Shown here: one piece after another, positions 7,501-14,787 of the stretch
How positions within the stretch are numbered: position 1 is the stretch's first letter
Layout of the letters: every line of letters begins with the position of its first letter
DNA from: Bacteroides muris (ex Afrizal et al. 2022)
GTDB lineage: Bacteria; Bacteroidota; Bacteroidia; Bacteroidales; Bacteroidaceae
Direction: 5' to 3'
NCBI RefSeq assembly: GCF_004793475.1
Contig: NZ_SRYZ01000030.1
Coordinates: forward strand, 1-44,579
Length of the DNA stretch: 44,579 nt
Notes under the pieces: model-generated
Told to the model about the DNA's origin: nothing
Database searches by the model: none
What the model saw: only the letters and a program-made list of their open reading frames with translations
Made by a program: the position numbers and the translations under genes

Positions 7501-8913
7501 TTATTGTAATGCGTTGAAAATATTCTTCATCACTAGGGCCAGCTCTTCTTGGTTATCTTCTTGTAGTATCTGCTGTAATCTATTCAGCTCTTCCAGTTTG
7601 AACGGATGTTCGCACAGCTGGTTGTACTTCATGAAATTCTCCTTGTCTTTGAGTAGCATATACAGAGAGGTCAGCCTTTCGTTGATACCTTCAAAATCCG
7701 GCTCCATCTCTTTGACATGCTCAAAGGCCAGCTTGGCATAGCTCAGTTGCCCTATCTCCATACTGCACATACCTATTTCGTGCCAAGTATCTGCATAGGG
7801 GGCATACTCTAAGGCTTGGGTCCATTTTTTCACACCTTTCTCATATTCTCCTTCTTCCATGTAGATGCGTCCCTCAATCAGGTACGAATCTATCTCTTCG
7901 GGTGCCAGATTGTATGCTTTTTTACAATATTGGTGGGCTTTGCGCTTTTTCCCCATCTTGTGCAGGCATAGGGCCGCATTGGCATAAAGAGAGGGCAAGG
8001 CGAGGTCATAACTGTCTTCGGCCGTTATGGCTTTTTCCAGATAGTCGTATCCTTCTTCCCATTCTCCTTTGGAGGCTTTGTTCAGACCGATGAAGGTGTT
8101 GATGAAACTGCGGGAAACGAGATGGAACTTCTCGGCTTGTAGGTAGTTCTCCATGGCACTTTCTTCATTTCCCAATTGAAAGAAGGAATGTCCTTTCATC
8201 AGGTAGGCGTCGGCAAACTCATCATCGGCCACCGTAGCATAGTCGCATGCTTCGATAGCTTTGTCGAACATCTGTTGGTCAAAGTAGCAACGGGCCAGTC
8301 CAAACCAGTAAGGAGCTGAATAAGGGTTCTTGTCAATCAGCTTATTGAAGATGAAGGTGGCTTTTTCGAACAGTCCTTGAGCATAGTAACAATCGCCGGT
8401 GACGGCAAGATAGGCTTCTTCTTCGGCATATTTTTTAAGTCCGCGCGTCAGCCATGTCAATGCTTTTTCCGGGAATCCCATGTCGATGTACATATAGGAT
8501 ATGTCGACGATATTGGCTAAGTCGTCCTTATCATCTATGCTGTCAAGTATCGCTTCCGCTTCTTCTTCTTTGCCTTCGTCTAACAGTAGGTTGGCTTTCA
8601 GCACTTTCACCTCGGAAGATTCTTCGGCAATCCGTTCTACTATACCTTTAGCTTGCTCTTTGTGCTGGGTATCCAGAAATAGGTATGCCTGTTCCACCAT
8701 CAGGGCGGTATTATCCGGATGTATTGCCAAGCCATACTCTACGATTTCGGTAGCCATGGCATATTTATGATGCATGGCATACCAGTCTGCGAGGTCGGCT
8801 AAGTCGTCTGCGTCCAGATAGATGGTTTTGTTCTCTGCTTTAGCGGCTTCATATTGTTCTGCCATTTCTTGCAGTTCTTTGTCTCTTCCGGACAGCAGGT
8901 TCTTGTTACTCAT
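7501..8913 (-). CDS. Tetratricopeptide-repeat protein
   Basis: This 470-residue protein without a signal peptide is built almost wholly of TPR units. Characteristic W/Y-x-x-LA-x-x-Y and A-x-x-x-[YF]-x-x-A-[LI] patterns recur from about residue 25 to 445, for example YWFGLARCYFDQQMFDKAIE, AYLMKGHSFFQLGNEESAME and WHEIGMCSMEIGQLSYAKLA. It is acidic and probably cytoplasmic, serving as a protein-protein interaction scaffold with no catalytic motif. Its start codon is 4 bp after the glnS stop, so the two are almost certainly co-transcribed, with dedA following. No specific function is assigned. Confidence 0.85.
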   Translation of the reverse strand: MSNKNLLSGRDKELQEMAEQYEAAKAENKTIYLDADDLADLADWYAMHHKYAMATEIVEYGLAIHPDNTALMVEQAYLFLDTQHKEQAKGIVERIAEESSEVKVLKANLLLDEGKEEEAEAILDSIDDKDDLANIVDISYMYIDMGFPEKALTWLTRGLKKYAEEEAYLAVTGDCYYAQGLFEKATFIFNKLIDKNPYSAPYWFGLARCYFDQQMFDKAIEACDYATVADDEFADAYLMKGHSFFQLGNEESAMENYLQAEKFHLVSRSFINTFIGLNKASKGEWEEGYDYLEKAITAEDSYDLALPSLYANAALCLHKMGKKRKAHQYCKKAYNLAPEEIDSYLIEGRIYMEEGEYEKGVKKWTQALEYAPYADTWHEIGMCSMEIGQLSYAKLAFEHVKEMEPDFEGINERLTSLYMLLKDKENFMKYNQLCEHPFKLEELNRLQQILQEDNQEELALVMKNIFNALQ

Positions 8914-8917
8914 ATTC

Positions 8918-10657
8918 TTATTTATTGATTTTACCCCAAACGTCTTTCAGACCCACAGTACGGTTGAATACCATTTTTTCTGGTGTAGAATCCTTGTCAA
9001 CATTAAAATAACCGATACGTTGGAACTGCAGGTAGGAGAGAGGCTGCATACCGGCAGCATATTTCTCGATGTAGCAGCAGGGCAGTACATTTAAAGAGTC
9101 GGGGTTGATTATCTCTTTCATGGCTGTCAGTGCATCGCAGTTCTTCTCTTCGCGGATGGCGGCAAGTCCGTCGCGCGGGTTTTCTACTTTCCACAGCCGG
9201 TCGTAAAGGCGTACTTCCGCTTCGAGGCAGTGGGCGCAACTTACCCAGTGGATGGTACCTTTCACCTTACGGTTGGCTCCGGGCAGACCGCTCTTGGTAT
9301 CGGGGTCGTATTCGCAATATACCTCGGTGACTTCGCCGGCTTCGTTTTTCTTGCAACTGGTGCACTTCACGATGTATGCGTTCTTCAGACGTACTTCTTG
9401 TCCCGGTGTCATGCGGAAGTATTTCTTCGGAGCATTTTCCATGAAGTCATCGCGTTCCATCCAAAGCTCGCGGCTAAACTCGATGAAGTGGTTTCCTTCT
9501 TCGGGATGTTCGGGGTTGTTTACAGCTTCCATCTCTTCCACTTGCCCTTCGGGATAGTTGGTGATGATAAGCTTCACCGGATTCAGTACGGCGGATACGC
9601 GGGTGGCGCGGTCGTTCAAATCCTCGCGCACGGCGCTTTCCAGTAGGGCGAATTCATTGAGCGCGTCGTAGGTGGTATATCCGATTTTGTCGATGAATTT
9701 ATGGATGGACTCCGGAGAGTAACCGCGGCGGCGGAAACCGCAGATGGTCGGCATACGGGGGTCGTCCCAACCATTTACCAAGCCTTCCTTGACCAGAGTC
9801 AACAGGTTGCGCTTGCTCATCAGTGTATAGCTGAGATTCAGCTTATTGAATTCATACTGATGAGGGCGGTTGTCGTCGAGGTCTTTGCCTTCCTTCACCC
9901 AGTCCACGAAGAGGTCGTAGAGCGGACGGTGGGGTACAAACTCCAATGTGCAGAGAGAGTGTGTCACACCTTCGAAGAAGTCGCTTTGTCCGTGGGCGAA
10001 GTCGTACATCGGATAAGCTTTCCAAGTAGTACCCGTGCGATGGTGCGGATGCTTCACTACACGGTAGATGATGGGGTCGCGGAAGTGCATGTTGGGGCTT
10101 GCCATGTCTATTTTGGCACGGAGCACCATGGCACCTTCTTCAATCTCACCGCTGTTCATCTTCTGGAACAAGTCCAGTGTTTCTTCGATGGGACGGTTAC
10201 GGTAGGGACTTTCCACGCCGGGCTGGGTGGGAGTTCCTTTTTGGGCGGCAATCTGCTCGGAAGTCTGTTCGTCGATGTATGCCTTTCCCTCTTTGATGAG
10301 GCGGATAGCGAAGTCCCACAATTGCTGGAAATAGTCGGAAGCGTAATATTCATTACCCCATTTGTAGCCCAGCCATTGGATGTCTTCTTTGATGGCTTCT
10401 ACGTATTCCACATCTTCTTTGGTGGGATTGGTGTCATCGAAACGTAGGTTGCAGACGCCACCGTGTGCGGCGGCAATACCGAAATCAAGGCAGATGGCCT
10501 TGGCATGTCCGATGTGGAGGTAACCGTTAGGTTCGGGCGGGAAGCGTGTCTGTACTTTCCCACCGTTTTTGCCCTCTTTCAAATCGTTTTCTACTATTTG
10601 CTCAATGAAGTTCAAGCTCTTTTTTTCGCTTGTCTCTTCGCTCTTTATTTCTGCCAT
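8918..10657 (-). CDS. glnS: Glutaminyl-tRNA synthetase
   Basis: This 579-residue class I aminoacyl-tRNA synthetase charges tRNA-Gln with glutamine. It shows the HIGH-type motif in RFPPEPNGYLHIGHAKAICL, the FDDTNP segment, and the KMSKS-equivalent VMSKR (here LMSKRNLL). Anticodon-binding beta-barrels follow in the C-terminal third (VLNPVKLIITNYPEGQ onward). Length and order match bacterial GlnRS rather than GluRS. ATG 10657 (MAEIKSEETSEK) is preferred, because the 10 extra upstream residues run into the promoter. A minus-strand TATCTTTG at 10685-10692 gives a leader of about 20 nt. It is the first gene of the glnS-TPR-dedA operon. Confidence 0.97.
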   Translation of the reverse strand: MAEIKSEETSEKKSLNFIEQIVENDLKEGKNGGKVQTRFPPEPNGYLHIGHAKAICLDFGIAAAHGGVCNLRFDDTNPTKEDVEYVEAIKEDIQWLGYKWGNEYYASDYFQQLWDFAIRLIKEGKAYIDEQTSEQIAAQKGTPTQPGVESPYRNRPIEETLDLFQKMNSGEIEEGAMVLRAKIDMASPNMHFRDPIIYRVVKHPHHRTGTTWKAYPMYDFAHGQSDFFEGVTHSLCTLEFVPHRPLYDLFVDWVKEGKDLDDNRPHQYEFNKLNLSYTLMSKRNLLTLVKEGLVNGWDDPRMPTICGFRRRGYSPESIHKFIDKIGYTTYDALNEFALLESAVREDLNDRATRVSAVLNPVKLIITNYPEGQVEEMEAVNNPEHPEEGNHFIEFSRELWMERDDFMENAPKKYFRMTPGQEVRLKNAYIVKCTSCKKNEAGEVTEVYCEYDPDTKSGLPGANRKVKGTIHWVSCAHCLEAEVRLYDRLWKVENPRDGLAAIREEKNCDALTAMKEIINPDSLNVLPCCYIEKYAAGMQPLSYLQFQRIGYFNVDKDSTPEKMVFNRTVGLKDVWGKINK

Positions 10658-10684
10658 AATGTTACTATTTTCGTATCGTGGGGA

Positions 10685-10692
10685 CAAAGATA
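10685..10692 (-). promoter_or_regulatory. Candidate -7 box for the glnS operon
   Basis: Minus-strand TATCTTTG is a perfect Bacteroides -7 element 28 bp from the glnS ATG. Confidence 0.6.
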
Positions 10693-10701
10693 GGGTAAAA
10701 A

Positions 10702-10731
10702 AATGAAGAATGAAGAATGAAGAATGAAGAT
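10702..10731 (+). repeat. GAAGAAT tandem heptamers
   Basis: About four copies of the 7-bp unit GAAGAAT lie between the glnS promoter and the pstS relic. A very similar run occurs at 14617-14645 beside the rnpB promoter. Confidence 0.7.
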
Positions 10732-10850
10732 TTATTCTTTATGTACTGGGATATATCCACTCTCTTTGATGATTTTCTGTCCTGCGGCAGGCAAGACGAA
10801 ATCGAGCAGGGGGATAATCGAGGCGTTTTTCCGGTAATGATAATAGGTAT
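10732..10850 (-). pseudogene. PstS-like phosphate-binding protein, C-terminal relic
   Basis: On the minus strand, one frame ends PLLDFVLPAAGQKIIKESGY then IPVHKE and a stop at 10732-10734. This strongly resembles the C-terminus of periplasmic phosphate-binding proteins of ABC transporters (PstS), where a helix ending ...GQ-x-I-x-E-x-GY-[IV]-P closes the protein. Upstream residues are scrambled by frameshifts after about 35 codons, and nothing else of the gene remains. It converges on a phoU relic on the other strand, and both would once have belonged to a pst-phoU locus. Confidence 0.55.
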
Positions 10851-10894
10851 GACAGGCGCACTATCGGATAAGTATTACAACATGCAGCAAGCTG

Positions 10895-11257
10895 CGCGTG
10901 TCAGTGACATTCTACATGGGTGATATGATGGAGTTTGGAGATACCGTGCTCTCCACGCTCGGACAAGCAAGGCAGGCGTTTCAGAAGGAGAGTCCAGAAC
11001 TGGCTACCGCCGTGTCTGCAAGGACAATATGCTGGACGAAATCAATGTTGATGCCACTGCCGTTCTTGCCGATTGCATCAGCCGGCATCAGGAGAGTACA
11101 CTCTTTTGTCTGAACCTGGTGAGTGTGTTCCGCAAGTTGGAACGTTCCGATGACCATAATCACGAGTATCGCTGAAAAAATAGTGGTATTTATCGACAAG
11201 AAGGTGTTAAAACATGGCAGACGGACAGACAAACACTACTTAAATGATAAGAAATAA
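10895..11257 (+). pseudogene. PhoU-like phosphate regulator, degenerate
   Basis: Three frames must be joined. They read MGDMMEFGDTVLSTLGQARQ then AFQKESPELATAV; DNMLDEINVDATAVLADCIS then LNLVSVFRKLERSDDH; and ITSIAEKIVVFIDKKVLKHG then RRTDKHYLNDKK and stop (11255-11257). This follows the PhoU pattern: a helix of M-x-x-M at the start, a charged pair near D-N-x-x-D-E, and the LERI-x-DH-x-x-[NS]IAE box. PhoU regulates PstSCAB phosphate uptake. At least two frameshifts make the copy non-functional. Confidence 0.6.
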
Positions 11258-11403
11258 ACAAAATTTTAGGATAATTTCAGTGTTTCATGGAAAATAGCCT
11301 TATATTTGTCCATTGAAAACGATTGCAGGTGTAGAAAAATGCTTTGAAATGATAATAAACTTAAATGATTTCTCAAAAAGATGTTATAAGACATGTTTTT
11401 TAA

Positions 11404-11436
11404 TTTGGTTAGTATTACGAAAAGCGCCTATATTTG
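11404..11436 (+). promoter_or_regulatory. Candidate promoter in the phoU-ribE gap
   Basis: TTTG at 11404-11407 and TATATTTG at 11429-11436 are separated by 21 bp, a good fit to the Bacteroides -33/-7 arrangement. Transcription would start near 11443, before the hairpin at 11497-11529. A further TATATTTG lies at 11301-11308. Confidence 0.5.
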
Positions 11437-11442
11437 CGTCGT

Positions 11443-11529
11443 TATCCTGAAAACAATCTTTTTACCTTAAAAAAAACTAATACCTATTGAAAACTGAAAA
11501 AGGAGGCTTTGTGAAAAGCTTCCTTTTTT
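11443..11529 (+). ncRNA. Candidate small RNA or attenuated leader upstream of ribE
   Basis: This ~87-nt interval lies between a good promoter (box at 11429-11436) and an intrinsic terminator and contains no convincing reading frame. It is A-rich up to the terminator. It could be an independent sRNA or a truncated ribE leader. No known riboswitch (for example FMN) fold is apparent to me. Confidence 0.35.
11497..11529 (+). terminator. Terminator before the ribE promoter
   Basis: AAAAGGAGGCTTT (11498-11510) pairs with AAAAGCTTCCTTTT (11514-11527) around GTG, followed by a T-run. A likely ribE promoter follows, with TTG at the end of the T-run and TATCTTTG at 11553-11560. Confidence 0.65.
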
Positions 11530-11552
11530 GTACCTATACGAAGGGCTTTTTG

Positions 11553-11560
11553 TATCTTTG
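11553..11560 (+). promoter_or_regulatory. Candidate -7 box for ribE
   Basis: TATCTTTG lies 46 bp before the ribE ATG, with TTTTTTG (11524-11530) at a plausible -33 position. Confidence 0.5.
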
Positions 11561-11606
11561 CGCATATTAATAATAAATCGTGTATAACCTAAAAGTATAT
11601 AGAACC

Positions 11607-12209
11607 ATGTTTTCTGGAATAGTAGAAGAATGTGCCACATTGGTGGCGATGGTCAAAGACCAGGAGAATGTACATTTTACTTTCAAATGTTCATTCGTCA
11701 GTGAATTAAAAATAGACCAGAGTGTGTCTCACAACGGTGTTTGCCTTACAGTAGTCAGCCTGACGGATGATACCTATACCGTGACGGCCATGAAGGAAAC
11801 GCTGGACCGTTCCAATCTTGGCTTGTTGCAGGTAGGAGATGAAGTGAATGTGGAGCGCAGTATGATGATGAATGGTCGACTGGATGGCCATATCGTTCAG
11901 GGGCATGTGGACCAGACTGCCACTTGCATTGATATAAAGGATGCTGAAGGAAGCTATTACTTTACTTTCCGGTATGCTTTTGACAAAGAAATGGCAAAGC
12001 GCGGCTACATCACGGTAGACAAGGGTTCGGTAACGGTCAACGGCGTCAGCCTGACTGTGTGCAACCCCACCGACGATACTTTTCAGGTGGCCATTATTCC
12101 TTACACCTTCGAGCATACCAATTTTCATACTTTCAAAGTGGGCAGTGTGGTGAATCTGGAGTTTGATATCATCGGTAAGTACATCAGCTGCATGATACAA
12201 TATAAATAA
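11607..12209 (+). CDS. ribE: Riboflavin synthase, alpha subunit
   Basis: This 200-residue enzyme converts two molecules of 6,7-dimethyl-8-ribityllumazine into riboflavin and the pyrimidine precursor. It has the typical two tandem lumazine-binding domains. The first starts with the invariant MFSGIVEE and contains NGVCLTVVS and GHIVQGHVD. The second begins near residue 98 and contains VNGVSLTVCNP and the C-terminal helix. ATG 11607 is fixed by the invariant MFSGI start. It is cytoplasmic. It is followed 12 bp later by a nitroreductase, a flavin-dependent protein, and probably shares its transcript. The gene is also called ribC in some species. Confidence 0.96.
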   Translation: MFSGIVEECATLVAMVKDQENVHFTFKCSFVSELKIDQSVSHNGVCLTVVSLTDDTYTVTAMKETLDRSNLGLLQVGDEVNVERSMMMNGRLDGHIVQGHVDQTATCIDIKDAEGSYYFTFRYAFDKEMAKRGYITVDKGSVTVNGVSLTVCNPTDDTFQVAIIPYTFEHTNFHTFKVGSVVNLEFDIIGKYISCMIQYK

Positions 12210-12221
12210 GGTGGCGGCGCT

Positions 12222-12761
12222 ATGGACGATTTCCTGCAATTAGCGGCATCCCGTCAGAGTGACCGTGCCTATGATATGACTCGTACCGTGGAGCCTGAGA
12301 AGCTGGAACGGATATTGGCAGCGGCTTGTCTGGCTCCATCTGCCTGCAATGCACAGCCGTGGAAGTTCGTGGTGGTTATGGAGCCGGAGCTGTCTGCCAG
12401 GGTGGGCAAGGCGGCTGCCGGACTGGGGATGAATAAGTTTGCCAAGAATGCTCCCGTCCATATTCTGGTGGTGGAGGAGTCCATGAATATCACTTCCTTT
12501 CTGGGTGCAAAAATCAAGGGTAAGTATTTTCCATTGATTGATATTGGTATCGCTGCCGCACATATCACGTTGGCGGCAGAAAATGAAGGGCTGGGTTCCT
12601 GCATTTTAGGCTGGTTTGACGAGAAGGAGATAAAAAAACTTGTCGGAATCCCGGCTGGTAAACGCCTTTTGCTCGATATTACGATTGGCTATCCGTTGAA
12701 AGAAAAACGGAAGAAGTCGCGGAAGCCGAAAGAGAAAACAATATCTTATAATAAGTATTAG
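12222..12761 (+). CDS. Nitroreductase-family flavoprotein
   Basis: This 179-residue protein is of the nitroreductase/flavin reductase family, whose members bind FMN as dimers and reduce nitro compounds, quinones or flavins with NAD(P)H. Family marks are the N-terminal SRQSDRAYD (the S/R-x-R-x-F/Y motif binding the FMN phosphate), LAPSACNAQPWKFVVV, and AAHITLAAENEGLGSCILGWF near residue 115. The C-terminus is a lysine/arginine-rich tail. It lies 12 bp after ribE, so flavin synthesis and a flavin enzyme are probably co-expressed. The natural substrate is unknown. Confidence 0.88.
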   Translation: MDDFLQLAASRQSDRAYDMTRTVEPEKLERILAAACLAPSACNAQPWKFVVVMEPELSARVGKAAAGLGMNKFAKNAPVHILVVEESMNITSFLGAKIKGKYFPLIDIGIAAAHITLAAENEGLGSCILGWFDEKEIKKLVGIPAGKRLLLDITIGYPLKEKRKKSRKPKEKTISYNKY

Positions 12762-12763
12762 CA

Positions 12764-12840
12764 TTGGCTGAAGAACACAGAGGTGCAGAGATTAAACTAA
12801 TGGACGAGAAGAAATTTCTGTGCCTCCGTGTTTGAGCCAA
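12764..12840. repeat. Imperfect inverted repeat between convergent genes
   Basis: The left arm (12764-12790: TTGGCT then AACACAGAGGTGCAGA) is inverted on the right (12815-12840: TTCTGTGCCTCCGTGTTT then AGCCAA). A few mismatches suggest paired change. It sits exactly between the nitroreductase and yihY stops and may act as a bidirectional terminator. Confidence 0.6.
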
Positions 12841-12841
12841 A

Positions 12842-14182
12842 CTACAAATCCTTCAGCAGCACCTTGCTTGCATTCTTGTAGTATTCTTCCCGTGCCTTCA
12901 GCAATGCTCCCCATTGGCTGTTGAATTCATTTTCCTTGTCAATCTTGAAATCTTCTGAGCCGTGTGTGTCCAGCCTATCCAGTAAGAGGGCCACATTCAT
13001 CTTGTTGATGTCCATGGAAGGCTGGTAGGCGATGTCTTCACTCTTTTCATCTGTCGCCACTTCATGCAGGAGGTTGATTTCCTGCAATTCATACAGGGTC
13101 TCGTGTGTCAGCCGGATAGGAATCTGGCACTCTTCTGATATCTCTTCGGCCGTATAGGGCTGAGCGTCTTGTTCAAAGCGCTTGGCTATGAGGGACATTA
13201 TCAGGATGGAGATAAAGTCGCGGTAGCGCCGGCTGATGTTGCGTGCATCCTTGTCGAAACTGAAGTTCCGGATATTCTGTCCAGCGTAGGTCAGTTCGGC
13301 ACCAAATAGGCAGATGGTCCAGGACACCTGCAGCCATAGCAGAAACATCGGAAGGGCAGCGAAACTACCATAGATGGCATTGTAACGGGAAACCCACAAC
13401 TGGCTGCTGATGTAGAGGAACTGGAATGCCTGGTGTGCCGTACCTGCCAAAATACCGGATATGAGTGCGTGTTTCAGTTTGACCTTTGTATTCGGCATAA
13501 AGACGTATAGCGCTGTAAACATGAACCAGGTCAGTACGAAGGGGATGAGACGCACCATAAACTTGCCGACGGGAGCCAGCAGGGTAAAGTCTTCGAGGTT
13601 CTTCACCATTGTGCTCATGAAGATGGAAAGACCACCGGAAACCACCAGCAGAATGGGCATCAGCAGAAGCATGGAGAAGTAATCCGTTATTTTACGGTAC
13701 ATGCTGCGCGCCTTTTTCACCTGCCAGATGCGGTTGAAGGTGATTTCCATATTGTTGATTAGATTCAGGACTGTCCACAGCAACATAATCAGACCCACTC
13801 CGATGAATATTCCGCTCTTGGTCTGAGACAAATATGAATTCACAAATTGCAGGATGACTTCCGTGGTTTCCGTAGGACCGCTGAAACCGTTGACAATCTG
13901 GCTTTCCATCAGATTATCGAATCCGAAACCGCGAGCTATGGCAAACAAGATGGCAAGAATAGGCACAATGGCCAGCAGCGTACTGTAAGTCAGCGCCGAG
14001 GCTTTGTTCACTATCCGGTCTTTGGTGAAACGGTTGATGCAAAGATAAATCGTCTTGATGATATTGTATACGGAAAAAGTCGTTCGCGTAACTTCATCTT
14101 CTGTAATACGCCAGATGTCGTAGGTGAGGAATTTCCAAAGGGCAGCAATACGCTTGTTCATGCTATTGTCTCGATTATCCAT
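12842..14182 (-). CDS. YihY/BrkB-family inner-membrane protein
   Basis: This 446-residue polytopic protein belongs to the YihY/virulence factor BrkB family (formerly misnamed RNase BN). The core spans residues ~45-300 and includes KASALTYSTLLAIVPILAILFA, NNMEITFNRIWQV, VKLKHALISGILAGTAHQ, AIYGSFAALPMFLLWLQ and the final ICLFGAELTYAGQN. Six membrane helices can be placed. A ~130-residue cytoplasmic C-terminal extension includes a winged-helix-like stretch (YTAEEISEECQIPIRLTHET) seen in Bacteroidetes members. The start codon may be 14182 or the internal ATG at 14161 (MNKRIAALWKF). The gene begins only ~10 bp past the RNase P RNA terminator on the same strand. The molecular function is unknown. 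Confidence 0.88.
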   Translation of the reverse strand: MDNRDNSMNKRIAALWKFLTYDIWRITEDEVTRTTFSVYNIIKTIYLCINRFTKDRIVNKASALTYSTLLAIVPILAILFAIARGFGFDNLMESQIVNGFSGPTETTEVILQFVNSYLSQTKSGIFIGVGLIMLLWTVLNLINNMEITFNRIWQVKKARSMYRKITDYFSMLLLMPILLVVSGGLSIFMSTMVKNLEDFTLLAPVGKFMVRLIPFVLTWFMFTALYVFMPNTKVKLKHALISGILAGTAHQAFQFLYISSQLWVSRYNAIYGSFAALPMFLLWLQVSWTICLFGAELTYAGQNIRNFSFDKDARNISRRYRDFISILIMSLIAKRFEQDAQPYTAEEISEECQIPIRLTHETLYELQEINLLHEVATDEKSEDIAYQPSMDINKMNVALLLDRLDTHGSEDFKIDKENEFNSQWGALLKAREEYYKNASKVLLKDL

Positions 14183-14194
14183 TGTCAGTAAAAA

Positions 14195-14588
14195 AAAGCA
14201 GTCGGTCTGTAAGCCGGGTTCTGTTCTTCTGTTCCTGAAGAAGCCTAATCATCCATTCTTCATTAAAGAAGTGTCTGTCATTTATCTGAGCTGCATGTCG
14301 CCATACAAGCTTTAGCGGTCTACCCTCCGACATGGAGCGAGCAACTCTCATAACGCCGGTTTACATGACCTTACAACTCCCAAGACGTACAGCCCTTGTG
14401 TCGCCACAAGACTGGTAGGCTCTTACCCCACCTTCTCACCCTTACCGCAGCCCAAGGGGCGACGGCGGTTATTTTCTTCTACGTTACTCTACCCTCACGG
14501 ACAGCTTTCTGTTAGGAAGTGGGATGCTCTGTGTTGCCCGGACTTTCCTCATACGCACGGGGCGCAAGCGACAGACCGACCAACTGCT
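14195..14588 (-). ncRNA. rnpB: RNase P RNA (bacterial class A type)
   Basis: This is the catalytic RNA that removes 5' leaders from pre-tRNA. On the minus strand, GAGGAAAGTCCGGGC (the P4/CR I core) is encoded at 14536-14550, and the distal ACAGAACCCGGCTTAC (CR V) at 14209-14224. The 5' GGTCGGTCTGTCGC and 3' ACAGACCGACTGC segments pair as the closing P1-P2 region. The RNA ends in a T-run at 14191-14198. Length (~394 nt) and order of conserved blocks match rnpB. A -7 box is at 14599-14606. Confidence 0.95.
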
Positions 14589-14598
14589 TTATAGGGTA

Positions 14599-14606
14599 CA
14601 AAGATA
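14599..14606 (-). promoter_or_regulatory. -7 box of rnpB
   Basis: Minus-strand TATCTTTG lies about 11 bp upstream of the mapped 5' region of RNase P RNA, an independent check on the consensus used across the window. Confidence 0.65.
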
Positions 14607-14616
14607 ATGAATATTA

Positions 14617-14706
14617 ATGAAGAATGAAGAATGAAGGATGAAGAATTTGTTGTGCAGTGTGCGAATGCAGTGTGGATGAACCCTTCATTCTTTATTCTTT
14701 ACCCTT
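14617..14706. repeat. GAAGAAT-type repeats with inverted copy
   Basis: Heptamer-like GAAGAAT copies at 14617-14645 are mirrored as CTTCATTCTTTATTCTTT at 14683-14700. The unit is the same as at 10702-10731. No gene lies in 14610-14787. Confidence 0.55.
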
Positions 14707-14746
14707 AATAATATTAAAAACATGTATCTATTTCGGAATAAATTCG

Positions 14747-14754
14747 TAGCTTTG
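14747..14754 (+). promoter_or_regulatory. Candidate -7 box of the murein-peptide operon
   Basis: TAGCTTTG fits TAnnTTTG. A start site near 14761 rules out the upstream ATG at 14722 and supports translation from 14788. Confidence 0.5.
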
Positions 14755-14787
14755 CTATTATTAATAACCCCCAAATCCTTTTGGCCA

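Noticed and set aside
7484..8770. Ser/Leu-rich plus frames opposite the TPR gene
   Set aside because: Mirror images of the acidic TPR repeats; no independent evidence for coding.
9701..10447. A 248-codon plus frame inside glnS
   Set aside because: Antisense to conserved GlnRS sequence including the active site.
11254..11606. FMN riboswitch ahead of ribE
   Set aside because: None of the conserved RFN-element blocks is visible; only promoters and a simple terminator are present.
14722..14787. Upstream start for the NlpC/P60 gene
   Set aside because: The first 22 codons overlap the promoter and precede a complete signal peptide that starts at 14788.
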